Below, piece by piece: positions 33,884 to 43,304 of a stretch of 64,000 bases of DNA (position 1 is its first letter; each line of letters opens with the position of its first letter). The notes beneath the pieces are model-generated. The model was given only the letters and a program-made list of their open reading frames with translations, had not been told where the DNA came from and did not search any database. Source of the DNA: DATAYA01 sp963754235. GTDB lineage: Bacteria > Pseudomonadota > Alphaproteobacteria > Acetobacterales > Acetobacteraceae. The translations under genes and the position numbers were made by a program. The stretch is taken from positions 62,001 to 126,000 of the forward strand of contig CAVWFK010000032.1 of NCBI GenBank assembly GCA_963754235.1. Direction: 5' to 3'.

Positions 33884-34830
33884 ATGAACCTGCACCGGCG
33901 ACACTTGAACGAACGGCAGCGTGGGCTACTAGCCGCCCAATTCGCCAGTCTAGGAGCCGGCCAACGCGCTGATTTGCCCCACAAAAGCGAAGGTGACCCA
34001 ATTGGGCCAGCTTCAATCGGCGAAAGGGCCAGCAGGCGATGGCGCTGGCCTTCATCTATCCGGACCCAAGCAAGGGTGGACGCGGGAAACTGTCGGGATT
34101 TTCCGACAGTTTAGGTGTTAGCGGGGGCCACGCTCGTAATCTCCTATCGGGTGCCCGCGCCGTCCTGCGTCATTCGCGCGCTGCCGATGATCTATCCGGA
34201 GCCGGAAAAGGGCGGACGGCGGAAGGCAGGGGAAAACGGTAAAGAAACTTTATCGTTTTCCAAGATGCGCACTTAAGGGCGGACGTGGAAAGGTGGATGA
34301 GGCAAAAACTGCCTTGAGAAAAGGAGGTTTCGAGAGAGAACGGTCTGCGCCTTGCCAGATTGGTGCTGCGTCATTCTCGCGCCCTCGGAGAAGACGTGCT
34401 GGCGATGATCTATCCGGAACCTGAGAACGGCGGTAGGGGAAAAACAGTCCCGAAACCGGGATGGTTTATAGGACAAGACGATTCGCAATCGAGTGGCGGA
34501 GGCTCGCTCTGTCCTGCGCCACTCGCGCGCGCTCGCCAACCTTGCCCGCCGGAACCTCAAGAAGGGCCAGCAAGCGATGGCAATGGCGATGATTAATCCA
34601 GAGCCGGAGAAGGCTGGACGGCGGAAGGCGGGGGAAAATGGTAAAGAAACTTTACCATTTTCCAACATGCGTCTGTCGCAGGCTCGCGCCGTACTGCGTC
34701 ACTCGCGAGCGCTTGGCGAGGAAGTTCTGGCGGATCGCACGTCGCTCGATGCCCGCTGGCAGCGCGCAGGTGATTCGCGAATCCCTGTGCTGCCCGCTGC
34801 ATCTTTTTGCTTGCGCTGTCGGACGCACGA
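33884..34830 (+). pseudogene. Decayed tandem copies of a phage protein gene
   Basis: Fragments in several frames repeat two protein motifs. One is a YPEPEKGGRGK-like motif (at about 34050, 34190, 34405 and 34590). The other is ARAVLRHSRALGEEVLA-like (at about 34155, 34355, 34500 and 34680). The front fragment at 33884 carries the LHRRHLNERQRG start also seen at 32583. Copies at about 34220-34270 and 34625-34675 share GGTAAAGAAACTTTA nucleotide for nucleotide. Stops and frame changes prevent a full product. It looks like a single gene amplified as about 180-bp modules and then degraded. Confidence 0.6.
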
Positions 34831-34845
34831 TCCGAGAATGTGAGT

Positions 34846-35247
34846 ATGTCCGATCCGATTCGCCTGACCGTGCCATTGCCGCCTGACCTGGCCGCCCGGC
34901 TGGCCGCTGCGGCGGCGGCCGGCGACCGCGCGCGCGCCGGCCTTGTGCGCCACGTGCTGCGTGCTGCGCTCGGCGAGACCAGTTTGCCAGACGCCGCGGG
35001 TATCCCAGCCGCGGCTGCCCCTGACTTCACTCCAGTGGGCGGGGGCGGGGTGTCCCCGGGGTGCCAGGGCATGGTCGCCTCGGGGACGCTTTTTGATGCC
35101 GAGATCTCGAGTTCCGGCCGAGGCATGCGTCCGGGAGCAGCCGGCGACGGTGCGGGGCGGCGAATGTCCGGCGCTGACCCTCGCCCGTCGCCGGTGGCGC
35201 GAATGCGCCGGCCATCTGTTTTAGGCAAACGGGAGTTTCGGAAATGA
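34846..35247 (+). CDS. Phage protein with ribbon-helix-helix-like N-terminus
   Basis: This is a 133-residue protein. Residues 1-45 (DPIRLTVPLPPDLAARLAAA, then RARAGLVRHVLRAALGE) fit a ribbon-helix-helix fold. The rest is Gly/Pro/Ser-rich and probably disordered. ATG 34846 follows a GAG-rich stretch. Its stop overlaps the start of a gene at 35244 that is cut off after 13 codons, marking the edge of the phage backbone. Confidence 0.5.
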   Translation: MSDPIRLTVPLPPDLAARLAAAAAAGDRARAGLVRHVLRAALGETSLPDAAGIPAAAAPDFTPVGGGGVSPGCQGMVASGTLFDAEISSSGRGMRPGAAGDGAGRRMSGADPRPSPVARMRRPSVLGKREFRK

Positions 35248-35282
35248 GCGACGAGTCTGATCGAGCGCGTGATGCCGCGGCC
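35244..35282 (+). pseudogene. Truncated start of the next phage gene (left junction)
   Basis: ATG 35244 overlaps the stop of the preceding gene and reads MSDESDRARDAAA before running into the 3' end of the convergent DUF488 gene at 35282. This is the expected phage operon continuation, so the boundary between phage sequence and the foreign 12-kb block lies at about 35283. Confidence 0.45.
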
Positions 35283-35656
35283 TACCGTCCCAGCAGCAGA
35301 TCCCTCAGCACGATCGCGTCGTTATGAACCTCGTCATGGGCCGAATAGACCAGCGTAACCGGGCCCTGTCGCGCAAGGGAACGCAATTGGCTCAGCAGTT
35401 CCGTATTCCGGTGCAGCTCCTCGCGATAGCGACGACAGAACTTGTCCCAGCGGGCCGGATCGTGCCCGAACCATTTTCGCAGCTCGGTGCTGGGTGCTAT
35501 CTCCTTCATCCATTGATCCAGAGCGGCATCTGCCTTCGACACACCACGCGGCCATAATCTGTCGACCAGGACTCGAGTGCCATCCTCGGCAGCAGGCGGG
35601 TCGTACGCGCGCTTCAATCTGATATTGTCTGCTGGGATCCTCGTGCTCATCAGCAT
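35282..35656 (-). CDS. DUF488 family protein (YeaO-like)
   Basis: This is a 124-residue protein with RAYDPPAAEDGTRVLVDRLWPRG (split here as RVLVDRLWPRGVSK), WMKEIAPSTELRKWFGHDP and VTLVYSAHDEVHNDA, the three blocks of the small DUF488/YeaO family. Function is unknown; it is often near stress and metal genes. ATG 35656 or the in-frame ATG at 35650 could start it. It is the first gene of the foreign block. Confidence 0.88.
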   Translation of the reverse strand: MLMSTRIPADNIRLKRAYDPPAAEDGTRVLVDRLWPRGVSKADAALDQWMKEIAPSTELRKWFGHDPARWDKFCRRYREELHRNTELLSQLRSLARQGPVTLVYSAHDEVHNDAIVLRDLLLGR

Positions 35657-35683
35657 CGCTCCGTCGGCAGGTCCCCCGGTTCA

Positions 35684-37259
35684 TCACGCGCGGGCAAATC
35701 TTTGTTCGAGGTCGAGTTCCGCACGCAGGCCATCGAGATCCCGATGGACAACAGCCATCGCGCGCTTCTGGCCGCCGAGCCGATAGGTTATGGTGCAGTC
35801 TCTTGCTTCAAGCGATCCCGCGATCTCGGCTTCGTCCCATCGTTCGGCGTGCCCGATATAGCCGAGACCAAAGTCGTGCTGTTCGGTCCAGAAGAATGGC
35901 ACGTAGTCGAAGCGCTCGCGCCGGCCGAGAATGTTGTGCGCCGCTGTCTGGCCCTGGCGCTCGGCGACAACCCAGTGTTCGACGCGAATTCGCTCGCCTG
36001 TGAGCTTGTCCGGCCAGCGCGCGATGTCGCCGGCGGCGAAGATGCCAGGAACGCTCGTCTCTAGGGTACTCGTTCACGATGACGCCGCGATCGATCGCAA
36101 CTCCTGCCCGTTCTGCCAGTGCGGTTGCCGGCCGGACTCCGACCCCCACGACGACGAGGTCAGCCTGCAGGCGTGCCCCGTCCTTCAGCGTGACGCTCTG
36201 CTGGTCGATCGAGACCGCCGTCGTGCCGAGGTGGAATGTCACGCCGTGCTCCTCATGCAGCTTGCGGAAGAAGTTCCCAGCTTCCGGTCCCAGGATTCGC
36301 TCCATCGGGACGGCCTCGGGTGCCACCACATGCACGTCGAGGTTCCGCGCGCGCAGCGAGGCGGCCACCTCCAGGCCGATGAAACTTGCGCCGATCACCA
36401 CCGCGCGCTTCGACACCAGGGCCTTGGCGACCAGGGCACGACTGTCCGCCAGCGTCCGCAGGTAGTGCACGTGGGAGAGGTTCCCGCCGGGAATGTCGAG
36501 CCGCACCGGGTCGGCGCCGGTGGCGAGCAGGAGGGCGTCGTAGCCGTGGCGGCTGCCGTCCGCGAGCTGAACCTGCCGGCTGGCGGTGTCGATCGAAGTC
36601 GCGCGCGCCCCGAGCTTCAGGTCGATGTCATGCTTACGGTAGAACTCGGCCGACCGGAGGGGATTGGATTCCTCCGTCGTCGCGCCCGCGAGAAAGCCCT
36701 TCGACAGGTTGGGGCGGTCACACGGGACCGACGCATCGGCGCTCAGCATCGTGACCGGGCCGGAATAGCCCTCCCGACGAAGCATCTCGGCCGCCGCGTT
36801 GCCTGCGCCACCCCCGCCGACGATGACAACGGCGTTTGGCGCGCCGGCCGACATAGGCTGCGGCGGTCGGGCGACCCTCTCCAGCTTCTCCCGAACGTAC
36901 ACGGCGCCCACCCGCATCTCGACTGGGGTGAACTGACGTGCCGCGTCGCGCACCGCTTCGACCCGCCAATGGGACACTGCGTCCAGCGCCGGCGCGCGGA
37001 GCGCCTCGCCAGTCCGTAAGCTGAAACAGGCATGATGCCACGGGCATCGGACCGTATCGCCCACGAGGAGCCCCTGTTCGAGCGGAGCGCCGTAGTGCGT
37101 GCAGATGGCGCCGATCGCGAACACCTCGTCACCGCGACGCGCAAGGAGCACCGGTTCGCCGCGCGCGTGCCCCAGCAGCATCGTCCCGTCCGGGATGGTC
37201 GAGAGTTCCACGCCTTGGGTGAGATCGGGCCCGCTGAGTTTGGGCGTTTCATCGCTCAT
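35684..37259 (-). CDS. Rieske-type FAD-dependent ferredoxin reductase, frameshifted
   Basis: This combines an N-terminal Rieske [2Fe-2S] domain (CTHYGAPLEQ and CPWHHACFSL, residues about 53-81) with an AIF/ferredoxin-reductase module. The FAD motif is VIVGGGGAGNAAAEML near residue 145 and the NAD motif AVVIGASFIGLEVAASL near residue 290. After GVIVNEY an extra base at about 36064 (GGG for GG) breaks the frame. The correct end, with LETSVPGIFAAGDIARW and FFWTEQHDFGLGYIG, continues to 35684, giving 524 residues. It could pass NAD(P)H electrons to a partner. A cytochrome b-molybdopterin oxidoreductase gene lies 14 bp upstream on the same strand, so the two may form one electron-transfer system. 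Confidence 0.86.
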
Positions 37260-37273
37260 GCGATCCTCCTGCC

Positions 37274-39013
37274 TCAGATCGGCATCCGATAACCGTAGAA
37301 CTCATGGTCCTCGTTGTAGCCGCCCTGGCCGGCGCCGAGATCGGCGAAGTCGCGCACGAACTCGATCGCCGCGATCCACTTCACCATCTTGAAGCCCAAC
37401 TCGTTCTCGCAACGCAACCGCAACGGGGCGCCGTGCAGCACCGTCAGCGGCGTCCCGTTCATCTCATAAGCAAGGATGGTCAGCTCGTGGCGCATGTTTT
37501 CCATCCTGTGCACGTCGTAGTAGCGGCCGGCATCGCCACCGTCCGCGAAGGAATAGAAGACGGCGTAGCGGGCATCTTTCGTCGGGCGCACCAGATCGAG
37601 CATGTGGCGCATGGAGACGCCGCCCCACTTGGCCACACCTGACCAGCCCTGGATGCAGAAATGGGTGGTGATCTGCTCCTGCTTCGGCATCGCCCTCAGC
37701 TCGGCCAGCGAGAACTCCCGCTTCTGCTCGACCAGTCCGCCGACCCGCAACCGGTAGCTCGCGAAATTATCCGCCAGCGGCGCGTCGAACGCGTCCCATT
37801 TCGGCATGGTGCCGTTGATCCAGAAATGCGGCGAGATGTCCTTCTCGGTGAGCTGGGCGTTCGGCTCCCACCACTCGGCCAGGCCCTTGAGCCACCCGAC
37901 CATGAACGCCCCGATTTTCTGGACAACCCGGGCGTGCCGGATCGTGAAGGGTGAGGCGGCCCACCAGGCCAACCCCACGATCAGCATGGCCACGATGAAG
38001 GGCGGAATCCCGGCCCAGGAGCTGTTCGCCACGCCGGCGAACATATGGTTCGTGTTCTGCCGCAGGCTGGTGACGAACACCATGATCCCGTGCGCCAGGA
38101 TGAACAGCACGAACCAGGAGAACGAGATGAAATGGATGGATCGGGCTGCCTGACGGTTCAGCACGGTTCCGAGCAAGCCCAGCCTGTTCGAGATCGCGGG
38201 GCTCTGCATCAGGCCGGTCGCGATCGAGACCGGTGCCGCGATGAACACCGTGATGAAATAGCTGAGTTGCTGTAGGCCGTTATAGCGGGTCCAGCTATGG
38301 TCCACCGGAAAGTCCAGCGACGCGTACTGAATGGCGGTCGAGACCGCGTTCGGAAACACACCCCACGTGACGGGAACCAGCCGAAGCCACTGATTGGTCA
38401 CGAATAGCAGCACGTAAAAGGCGATGCCGTTGAGCACCCAGAGCAGGTTGACCGAGAAATGCCACCAGCGGGCGAGGCCGATGGAGTGGCGGATGCCGGG
38501 GATGCCCAGCCATCCCGGCAGCGTCACGGAATCGTCCTTCGAGGTCCAGACCCGGCCGGTCGGTACGGCTTTCTGGAAGCGAAACCAGTCGGTGCCGGGC
38601 GTGCAGTCGCGTTTCCAGTAGAGCCGTGGGTGATCGGCCAGGATCTGGATCCCGGCGCGGACGATGAACATCATGAACAGCATGTTCAGAAAGTGCTGCA
38701 GCCGCAGCCACCACGGAAAGCCGGTATCGACCGAGGGCGCGGCCTGCGGAATGCCGCCGTATTCCTTGATGAACGCCTGGACGCCCGGAAGCTCCCGCAG
38801 GCTCTGGGCGAGAGCGATCACGAACATGAGCGCCACGGCTGCGATCGGTAGCGCCCACAGGATGCTGATCCAGCGTCGGCCTATGCGGATGCGGGGAACT
38901 ATACCTTCCTGGGGAGGCAGCCAGTGGCTCAGGACAACACGGTCGTCCGCCGGGGTGAGACTCGCCGCGATGGGATCGTGCGGCGGCTGTCTAAACTTCA
39001 CCGAATCCGTCAT
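37274..39013 (-). CDS. Cytochrome b561-type/molybdopterin-dependent oxidoreductase fusion
   Basis: This protein of about 579 residues has two parts. The N-terminal 330 residues form a membrane cytochrome b-like region with four to six helices and paired His (LQHFLNMLFMMF, RSIHFISFSWFVLFILAHG). The C-terminal 200 residues form a sulfite oxidase-type molybdopterin domain, with the Mo-ligand Cys in THFCIQGWSGVAKWGG and HGAPLRLRCENELGFKMVKW at the end. ATG 39013 (MTDSVKFRQPP) is preferred over the longer frame. It would couple a Mo active site directly to a membrane haem, perhaps exchanging electrons with the quinone pool. The substrate is unknown. Confidence 0.86.
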   Translation of the reverse strand: MTDSVKFRQPPHDPIAASLTPADDRVVLSHWLPPQEGIVPRIRIGRRWISILWALPIAAVALMFVIALAQSLRELPGVQAFIKEYGGIPQAAPSVDTGFPWWLRLQHFLNMLFMMFIVRAGIQILADHPRLYWKRDCTPGTDWFRFQKAVPTGRVWTSKDDSVTLPGWLGIPGIRHSIGLARWWHFSVNLLWVLNGIAFYVLLFVTNQWLRLVPVTWGVFPNAVSTAIQYASLDFPVDHSWTRYNGLQQLSYFITVFIAAPVSIATGLMQSPAISNRLGLLGTVLNRQAARSIHFISFSWFVLFILAHGIMVFVTSLRQNTNHMFAGVANSSWAGIPPFIVAMLIVGLAWWAASPFTIRHARVVQKIGAFMVGWLKGLAEWWEPNAQLTEKDISPHFWINGTMPKWDAFDAPLADNFASYRLRVGGLVEQKREFSLAELRAMPKQEQITTHFCIQGWSGVAKWGGVSMRHMLDLVRPTKDARYAVFYSFADGGDAGRYYDVHRMENMRHELTILAYEMNGTPLTVLHGAPLRLRCENELGFKMVKWIAAIEFVRDFADLGAGQGGYNEDHEFYGYRMPI

Positions 39014-39566
39014 GGGCTTGGCCTTCCCCTGAGTTTTGATCGTATCCCGAACAAACACCTTCAGGGGCGATCACATTGATGATACTAGCGCACGCAAGCG
39101 CGATCCCTGCAAATTGCCTCCACGAGAAGAGCGCGAGTACGTAGGAAGAAAAAAGCTGCCATCGGGAATTGCTTGTGGCTCTTCTTCGGATTCCGGAATG
39201 GTAAGGGCGACTCGCGCGCCCGCAGAAGGAGTTGGAAGCTGTGACCAGCCGACCTCGCAACGCCACGTGGGCGACGATACGGCGCAGGCCGTGCTCGGGC
39301 TGACCGTTTCACCAAAACGGCCCAAGATCTCAGGTTCGACTTCCAGAGGACACCTTTCGGCCAGGAGAAGACACCGGGATGCCATCTGACCTACGTGAGC
39401 AAGCTGGGGCACGTCTTCGCAGACCTGCCGACCGACCGCTGAGCGCCGCTCATTGACGTCTCCAGGGTCGTCCGCGGGCGGCTGTCGCCGAGCGAAGCGT
39501 TTTCACACGGTCTGCTTGATTTATGCACTCATAGCGGTTGCGACCTGACCCGTCATACGCCGGCAG
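39014..39566. other. Non-coding or decayed stretch upstream of the oxidoreductase
   Basis: About 550 bp without a supported gene. On the minus strand near 39085-39180, WRQFAGIALACASIINVIAP resembles the end of a DMT-type permease helix, possibly a gene remnant. The promoter of the minus-strand oxidoreductase operon should lie in the first 100 bp. Confidence 0.35.
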
Positions 39567-39645
39567 CCCTGCGGAGAGCGCTGCCCACTAGGCACTGTCT
39601 ATTCAGTAGATGTGCTTGAATGCCGGGGCAGGGCTCTCCGCAGGG
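39567..39645. repeat. 13-bp inverted repeat upstream of the DUF2147 gene
   Basis: CCCTGCGGAGAGC (39567-39579) and its perfect reverse complement GCTCTCCGCAGGG (39633-39645) are separated by 53 bp. The right arm ends 11 bp before the start codon at 39656 and includes the ribosome binding region, so a long-range hairpin could mask initiation. Confidence 0.5.
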
Positions 39646-39655
39646 GGGAGGCTTC

Positions 39656-40183
39656 ATGGCGCGGACGGTTGATCGCATGCCTGCCGAGGCGGCAGGGAGA
39701 AGGCATTCCGTCTGGTCGTGCTCGCTGCACCGCCGGATCCTGCTGATTGCGTCGCTCACCCTTCTCGCGTTTTCTCACACAACCTCCTGGGCAGCCGTTC
39801 CGCAGGGCGTATGGCTCATGGATGCGAGAGTGGCTGTGCAAATCTACAGCTGCGCCGGTCTGCTGTGCGGGCGGATCCTTTGGTTGCAGATTCCCCGCGA
39901 CCCTCAGGGTCAGCTGGACCGCGACAAGAATAATCCGGATCCGGCGTTGCAGCAGCGCCGTCTCTGTGGCCTGACCGTCCTCTGGGATTTACGCCCCGCA
40001 GGCCCGGAGCGCTGGGGAGGCGGCTGGTTCTACAACCCGGAGAATGGCAAGACATACAACGTCTCAGCCCAGCTCAAATCCGCCGACGTGCTCATTGCGC
40101 GCATCTATCTGGGAATTCCGCTTTTCGGCGAGACCAAGACCCTGATTCGGGTTCCACACGGAACCTCAAGAGGATGGTGCTGA
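39656..40183 (+). CDS. DUF2147 domain exported protein
   Basis: This is a 175-residue protein. A hydrophobic N-terminal segment (LLIASLTLLAFSHTTSWAA, residues about 25-43) acts as a signal peptide. The DUF2147 domain follows: GVWLMDARVAVQIYSCAGLL, CGRILWLQIPRDPQG, KTYNVSAQLKSADVL and a final GWC. ATG 39656 has a strong RBS (GGAGG). The function of DUF2147 is unknown. Confidence 0.88.
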   Translation: MARTVDRMPAEAAGRRHSVWSCSLHRRILLIASLTLLAFSHTTSWAAVPQGVWLMDARVAVQIYSCAGLLCGRILWLQIPRDPQGQLDRDKNNPDPALQQRRLCGLTVLWDLRPAGPERWGGGWFYNPENGKTYNVSAQLKSADVLIARIYLGIPLFGETKTLIRVPHGTSRGWC

Positions 40184-40235
40184 GCATCAGCCCGGTTTGA
40201 TTCCGCATGGTGCGAAAGTCTTGGATACTGTTGAA

Positions 40236-40475
40236 AAAGTCCCACCGCCAAGGCAGCGCCGTTCCTGGCGGCATCCAGCACCATCGCTTGTTGGCCGAAG
40301 CGCACCCCTGAGCGCAGCAGACATCGAACTGTCCGCTGGCTTCGAGTTCATCCAGCCGTCCCAGGGTCGCGATCACCCGCTGGCGCACCTGATCGCCGGG
40401 CGCTGGCTCTCGACGATCTGCAGATAGATGCGGCCCTGCGACTGCTTGCGGCGGAAGTACATGCGCGACTCGATC
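40236..40475 (-). pseudogene. Remnant of an IS1634-family transposase (N-terminal part)
   Basis: On the minus strand, MYFRRKQSQGRIYLQIVESQ (about 40465-40400), GDQVRQRVIATLGRLDELE (about 40395-40335) and RFGQQAMVLDAA (about 40290-40255) line up in the order of IS1634-type transposase N-termini but lie in three frames. The rest of the transposase is missing. This is a decayed insertion sequence end inside the foreign block. Confidence 0.65.
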
Positions 40476-40984
40476 TGGTGCGCACACGATAGCGCCGCTT
40501 TCCATACGGTCCAGACCGCATCTGGCATATAAGTGGCACTACATATTTGGCCGACCTCCGCTTCACAACCAACGAAATCAAATGCTTACGCCGTGCCCGC
40601 AACCCTCCCCGCCTGGGGGACCGGCGCCGCGCTCACGCCCGCTCGCGCCGCTTCACCCGCCGCGCTTCGGCGCCGCGACTGAGCGCCGGCGATCATGGTC
40701 AGGACGAGGCGAAGTGCGATATCGTCCCAAGTTGGATGGAGAGGCATTCTGACCCGTTATTGTTAGGTTAGTTCACGGCCCCTAACCGACATTCCCTTGC
40801 ATGCACGTCTGGAGCGGGCTGGCGTGGGTCGGGGTGATGGGCATGCGGTGGGCATAACCCTGGAACACAAAAAGGTCACCGAAGGCCAATGTCTATCGGC
40901 GGCCCTTATCGGGTCTCGGGATTGCAATCGGGCTGGGCGCGTCGGACTGCGACAGGTAGTCTCGACGCGCCCGAAAGGAATCCA
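40476..40984. other. Stretch with no recognised gene
   Basis: About 510 bp. Both strands lack a frame with a recognisable product. The last 60 bp should hold the promoter of the exported protein at 40985. Confidence 0.4.
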
Positions 40985-41590
40985 ATGATGATGCGCATCC
41001 TCGCTCTCGTTGTGCCGCTGCTCTGCGCTGCCGGCCTCGCGCAAGCCCAATCCTCGACGGTCCGCGTGCGTGGCACGATCGATACAATCGGTGGCAACAC
41101 AATGCAGGTGACCGATCGTGGCGGCGAGCGGTTGACCGTCGCACTCGCCCCCGATCTAGCCGTCACCGCGATCGTCCCGGCGCGCGTCGAGGACATCAAG
41201 GACGGCACGGTGATCGGCACGGCCGCCCTGCCGGGACCGGAAGGATCGCTGCGCGCCATCGAGGTTCACATCATCCCCGGGCGGCACGATGCGAGCTACG
41301 GCTTTTCGGTGCCCTTCGACCTCGCGCCGCAGAGCACCATGACCAACGGGTTCGCGACCAACGTCGTCGTCGTCGGGACATCAAGACGGACGTTGACGGT
41401 GCGCTACAAGGGCGGGGAAAAGAGCCTGGTTGTTCCGCCCGGGGTGCCGGTGGTCACCTTCGCTGCGGGCGGCCGCGACATGCTGGTCCCCGGCGCGCAT
41501 GTGAACTTCACGGCCCAACGCGCCGCCGACGGCACGCTCCGCGTCGTGCGCATCGGCGTCGGCAAGGACGGGCTCGTTCCACCAATGTAA
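40985..41590 (+). CDS. Exported beta-rich protein of unknown function (DUF5666-like)
   Basis: This is a 201-residue protein. MMMRILALVVPLLCAAGLAQA is a signal peptide (RBS AAGGAA upstream of ATG 40985). The mature part is beta-rich: STVRVRGTIDTIGGNTMQVT, LTVALAPDLAVTAIVPARVE, DGTVIGTAAL and LVPGAHVNFTAQR. This alternation resembles DUF5666-type metal-stress or OB-fold-like exported proteins. The role is unknown. Confidence 0.7.
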   Translation: MMMRILALVVPLLCAAGLAQAQSSTVRVRGTIDTIGGNTMQVTDRGGERLTVALAPDLAVTAIVPARVEDIKDGTVIGTAALPGPEGSLRAIEVHIIPGRHDASYGFSVPFDLAPQSTMTNGFATNVVVVGTSRRTLTVRYKGGEKSLVVPPGVPVVTFAAGGRDMLVPGAHVNFTAQRAADGTLRVVRIGVGKDGLVPPM

Positions 41591-41796
41591 GCCCAGTCTG
41601 TTATCTGAGGCGCCGACCGTCGAAGGCTGGTCGAGCCGTTCCGCGCGGTCGTGCCCGAGCTGTTGGTCGCCCGCGCACGGGGCACAGCGTGATTCCCAGT
41701 CGCCTTCCGGGCGGATCGGACGAGATGGGCGTACAAGATTTAAAAATCAGGCGATCGTGCGCTCGCCGAGCCTCGTGCAGTCCCGGCCGCGTCATT
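41591..41796. other. Short convergent gap, nothing recognised
   Basis: About 205 bp between the exported protein and the convergent GlcG-like gene; no gene or clear terminator seen. Confidence 0.35.
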
Positions 41797-42315
41797 TCAC
41801 CTGAGCTGACCCGCAGCCTTTTCCAGACCCGCCTGCACGCACGGCTCGTCTACGCCCGGCGAGCCCGAGGCGCCGATCCCGCCGACAACCTCATTGCCCG
41901 CCTTGATCGGCAGTCCGCCGGGAATCGCGATCACATTCGGCAGCGTCACCTGCTGGCGCACCACCGGGTTGTTGTCGGCGAAGCGCTTGGCGTATTCCGT
42001 CGTCGAGAGGCGGAAGCTCATCGCAGTGTACGCCTTGCGCCGCGCGTTTTCCATCGTGTGCGGCCCCGCATTGTCTCCGCGGATCGCCACGATGGTCTCC
42101 CCGTCGCGGTCCACCACCACGGCCGATTCCGCATACCCCTTCGCCGCACAGCTCTCCACCGCCCCCTGCGCGATGGTCAGCGCCACCGCATACGGCAGGT
42201 CGCGATGCGTCAGTAATTCCGCCGCCGCCGGGCCGACGAGTAACCCACCCAGCACCCCCGAGGCGGCTGCAATCCCGACAAACGTGCCGGCGAACGGTGA
42301 CGAAAGCGCATGCAT
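41797..42315 (-). CDS. Exported GlcG/HbpS-type heme-binding family protein
   Basis: This is a 172-residue protein from ATG 42315 (RBS GGAAGG). A signal peptide with a Gly/Ala-rich core (VGIAAASGVLGGLLVGPAAA) precedes a GlcG/HbpS domain: AQGAVESCAAKGYAESAVVV, RKAYTAMSFRLST, NVIAIPGGLPIKAGNEVVGG and GASGSPGVDEPCVQAGLE. Such proteins bind heme or cobalamin-like ligands or small acids. The precise role is unknown. Confidence 0.88.
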   Translation of the reverse strand: MHALSSPFAGTFVGIAAASGVLGGLLVGPAAAELLTHRDLPYAVALTIAQGAVESCAAKGYAESAVVVDRDGETIVAIRGDNAGPHTMENARRKAYTAMSFRLSTTEYAKRFADNNPVVRQQVTLPNVIAIPGGLPIKAGNEVVGGIGASGSPGVDEPCVQAGLEKAAGQLR

Positions 42316-42433
42316 GACCGATCCTTCCCAATGTGGCATGCAGTTTCGTGACCGCATCGTTGCAGCCTCCGTTCACCCGATACCACGCAGCCGGCATATG
42401 GGTTACCTTTGCCACCTTGCGAGAGTTCCTGAC

Positions 42434-42648
42434 AGCTGCCCGCACCGGGCGAGACGCGGCCGGAAGAGCGGGAGGTGGTGGAGATGGCGCTGGCGCACAC
42501 GATCAAGGACAAGGCCGAGGCCGCCTACGCCCGCTCCGACCTATTGGAGAAGCGCCGGCCGCTGATGGACGCATGGGCCGAGCAATGCGGTCGGTTGCCC
42601 GCGAAGGTGGTGCCGCTGGCCAGGCGGCGGCGCGCAGCGGCGGAGTAG
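42434..42648 (+). pseudogene. C-terminal fragment of a second tyrosine integrase
   Basis: The frame LPAPGETRPEEREVVEMALAH (42434 onward, shown up to the catalytic His) continues with EAAYARSDLLEKRRPLMDAW and ends at 42648. It keeps the last His and the nucleophilic Tyr but no N-terminal or Arg part. It aligns with the end of the integrase at 21869 (EMALAHRLGD, QAYARGDLFQKRRRLM) but is clearly divergent, so it derives from a different element. Confidence 0.75.
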
Positions 42649-42966
42649 GATTGCCGTCCCGACTGGGCGGCGGTTGTTCCGACTCCCCCTTCTTCCTTTC
42701 GCGTACGGAGGATCATCTCCCCACACCGCGTCACCACCGCGGGGGCGGCCCTTCATTTTCCGCTGCCCCACGGCGTTCCCGGCCGGGACGGTCGGGACAT
42801 GGCGGATTTATGCGCTTTCAGGCGTCCCGACCGGCGCGCTGATGGTCGGGACGGGTCGGGACGGCTTTCTCATAGTCGCCCGCGCTGGCCAGCAACGCCA
42901 GCAGCGAGTAGTGCACCAGTTCGAATTCTCACTTTGTAGACCGCCGGCCGCTTCGGCACCTTGGCC
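42649..42966 (+). other. GC-rich stretch with GGTCGGGAC motifs
   Basis: GGTCGGGAC or its complement GTCCCGACC-like core occurs about five times between 42655 and 42870. No gene is supported. The position after an integrase end suggests remains of an attachment region or minisatellite. Confidence 0.4.
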
Positions 42967-43248
42967 CGCGTATCGCGAATGGCTGCATTATGCGCAGCTC
43001 TGCGATACGCCAGCCGAGTTTTCCGCCACCACCGAGGCGCTGATCCACACGGCGCGCGCCGACCGGCTTTCCCCGGCGAGGGCGGGCTCGATCTCGCCCG
43101 CTTCGTGCGCGCTCTGCGACGAGATCTGCGGATCAGCCTGGAAGCGCCGACAGCGATGCTGGCAAGGCATGTACCCGCCGAGGAGCGCGCCCGCCGCCCC
43201 CTGGACGCCGCGCGCAAGGTGCTAGTGACAACCGAAACGGCCGGTTGA
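42967..43248 (+). pseudogene. C-terminal fragment of a sugar phosphate isomerase/epimerase
   Basis: The first part reads WLHYAQLCDTPAEFSATTEA and LIHTARADRL, then one base shift near 43066 leads to PGEGGLDLARFVRALRRDL and the C-terminal ARHVPAEERARRPLDAARKV. This is the end of an AP-endonuclease-2/xylose isomerase-type TIM barrel. The N-terminal two thirds are absent. Confidence 0.6.
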
Positions 43249-43304
43249 GCCGCCTCACGGGGCGGTGGAACGTCCAGTCCGAGCGCGCATATCGGGCGCC
43301 ACCG

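Noticed and set aside
39085..39270. Minus-strand fragment resembling the end of a DMT permease
   Set aside because: Only about 20 hydrophobic residues fit and the frame continues without a stop; kept as a comment only.
42905..42925. TTCGAATT motif considered as a T-arm or attachment site copy
   Set aside because: Flanking stems do not pair and there is no match to tRNA-Arg exon 2.
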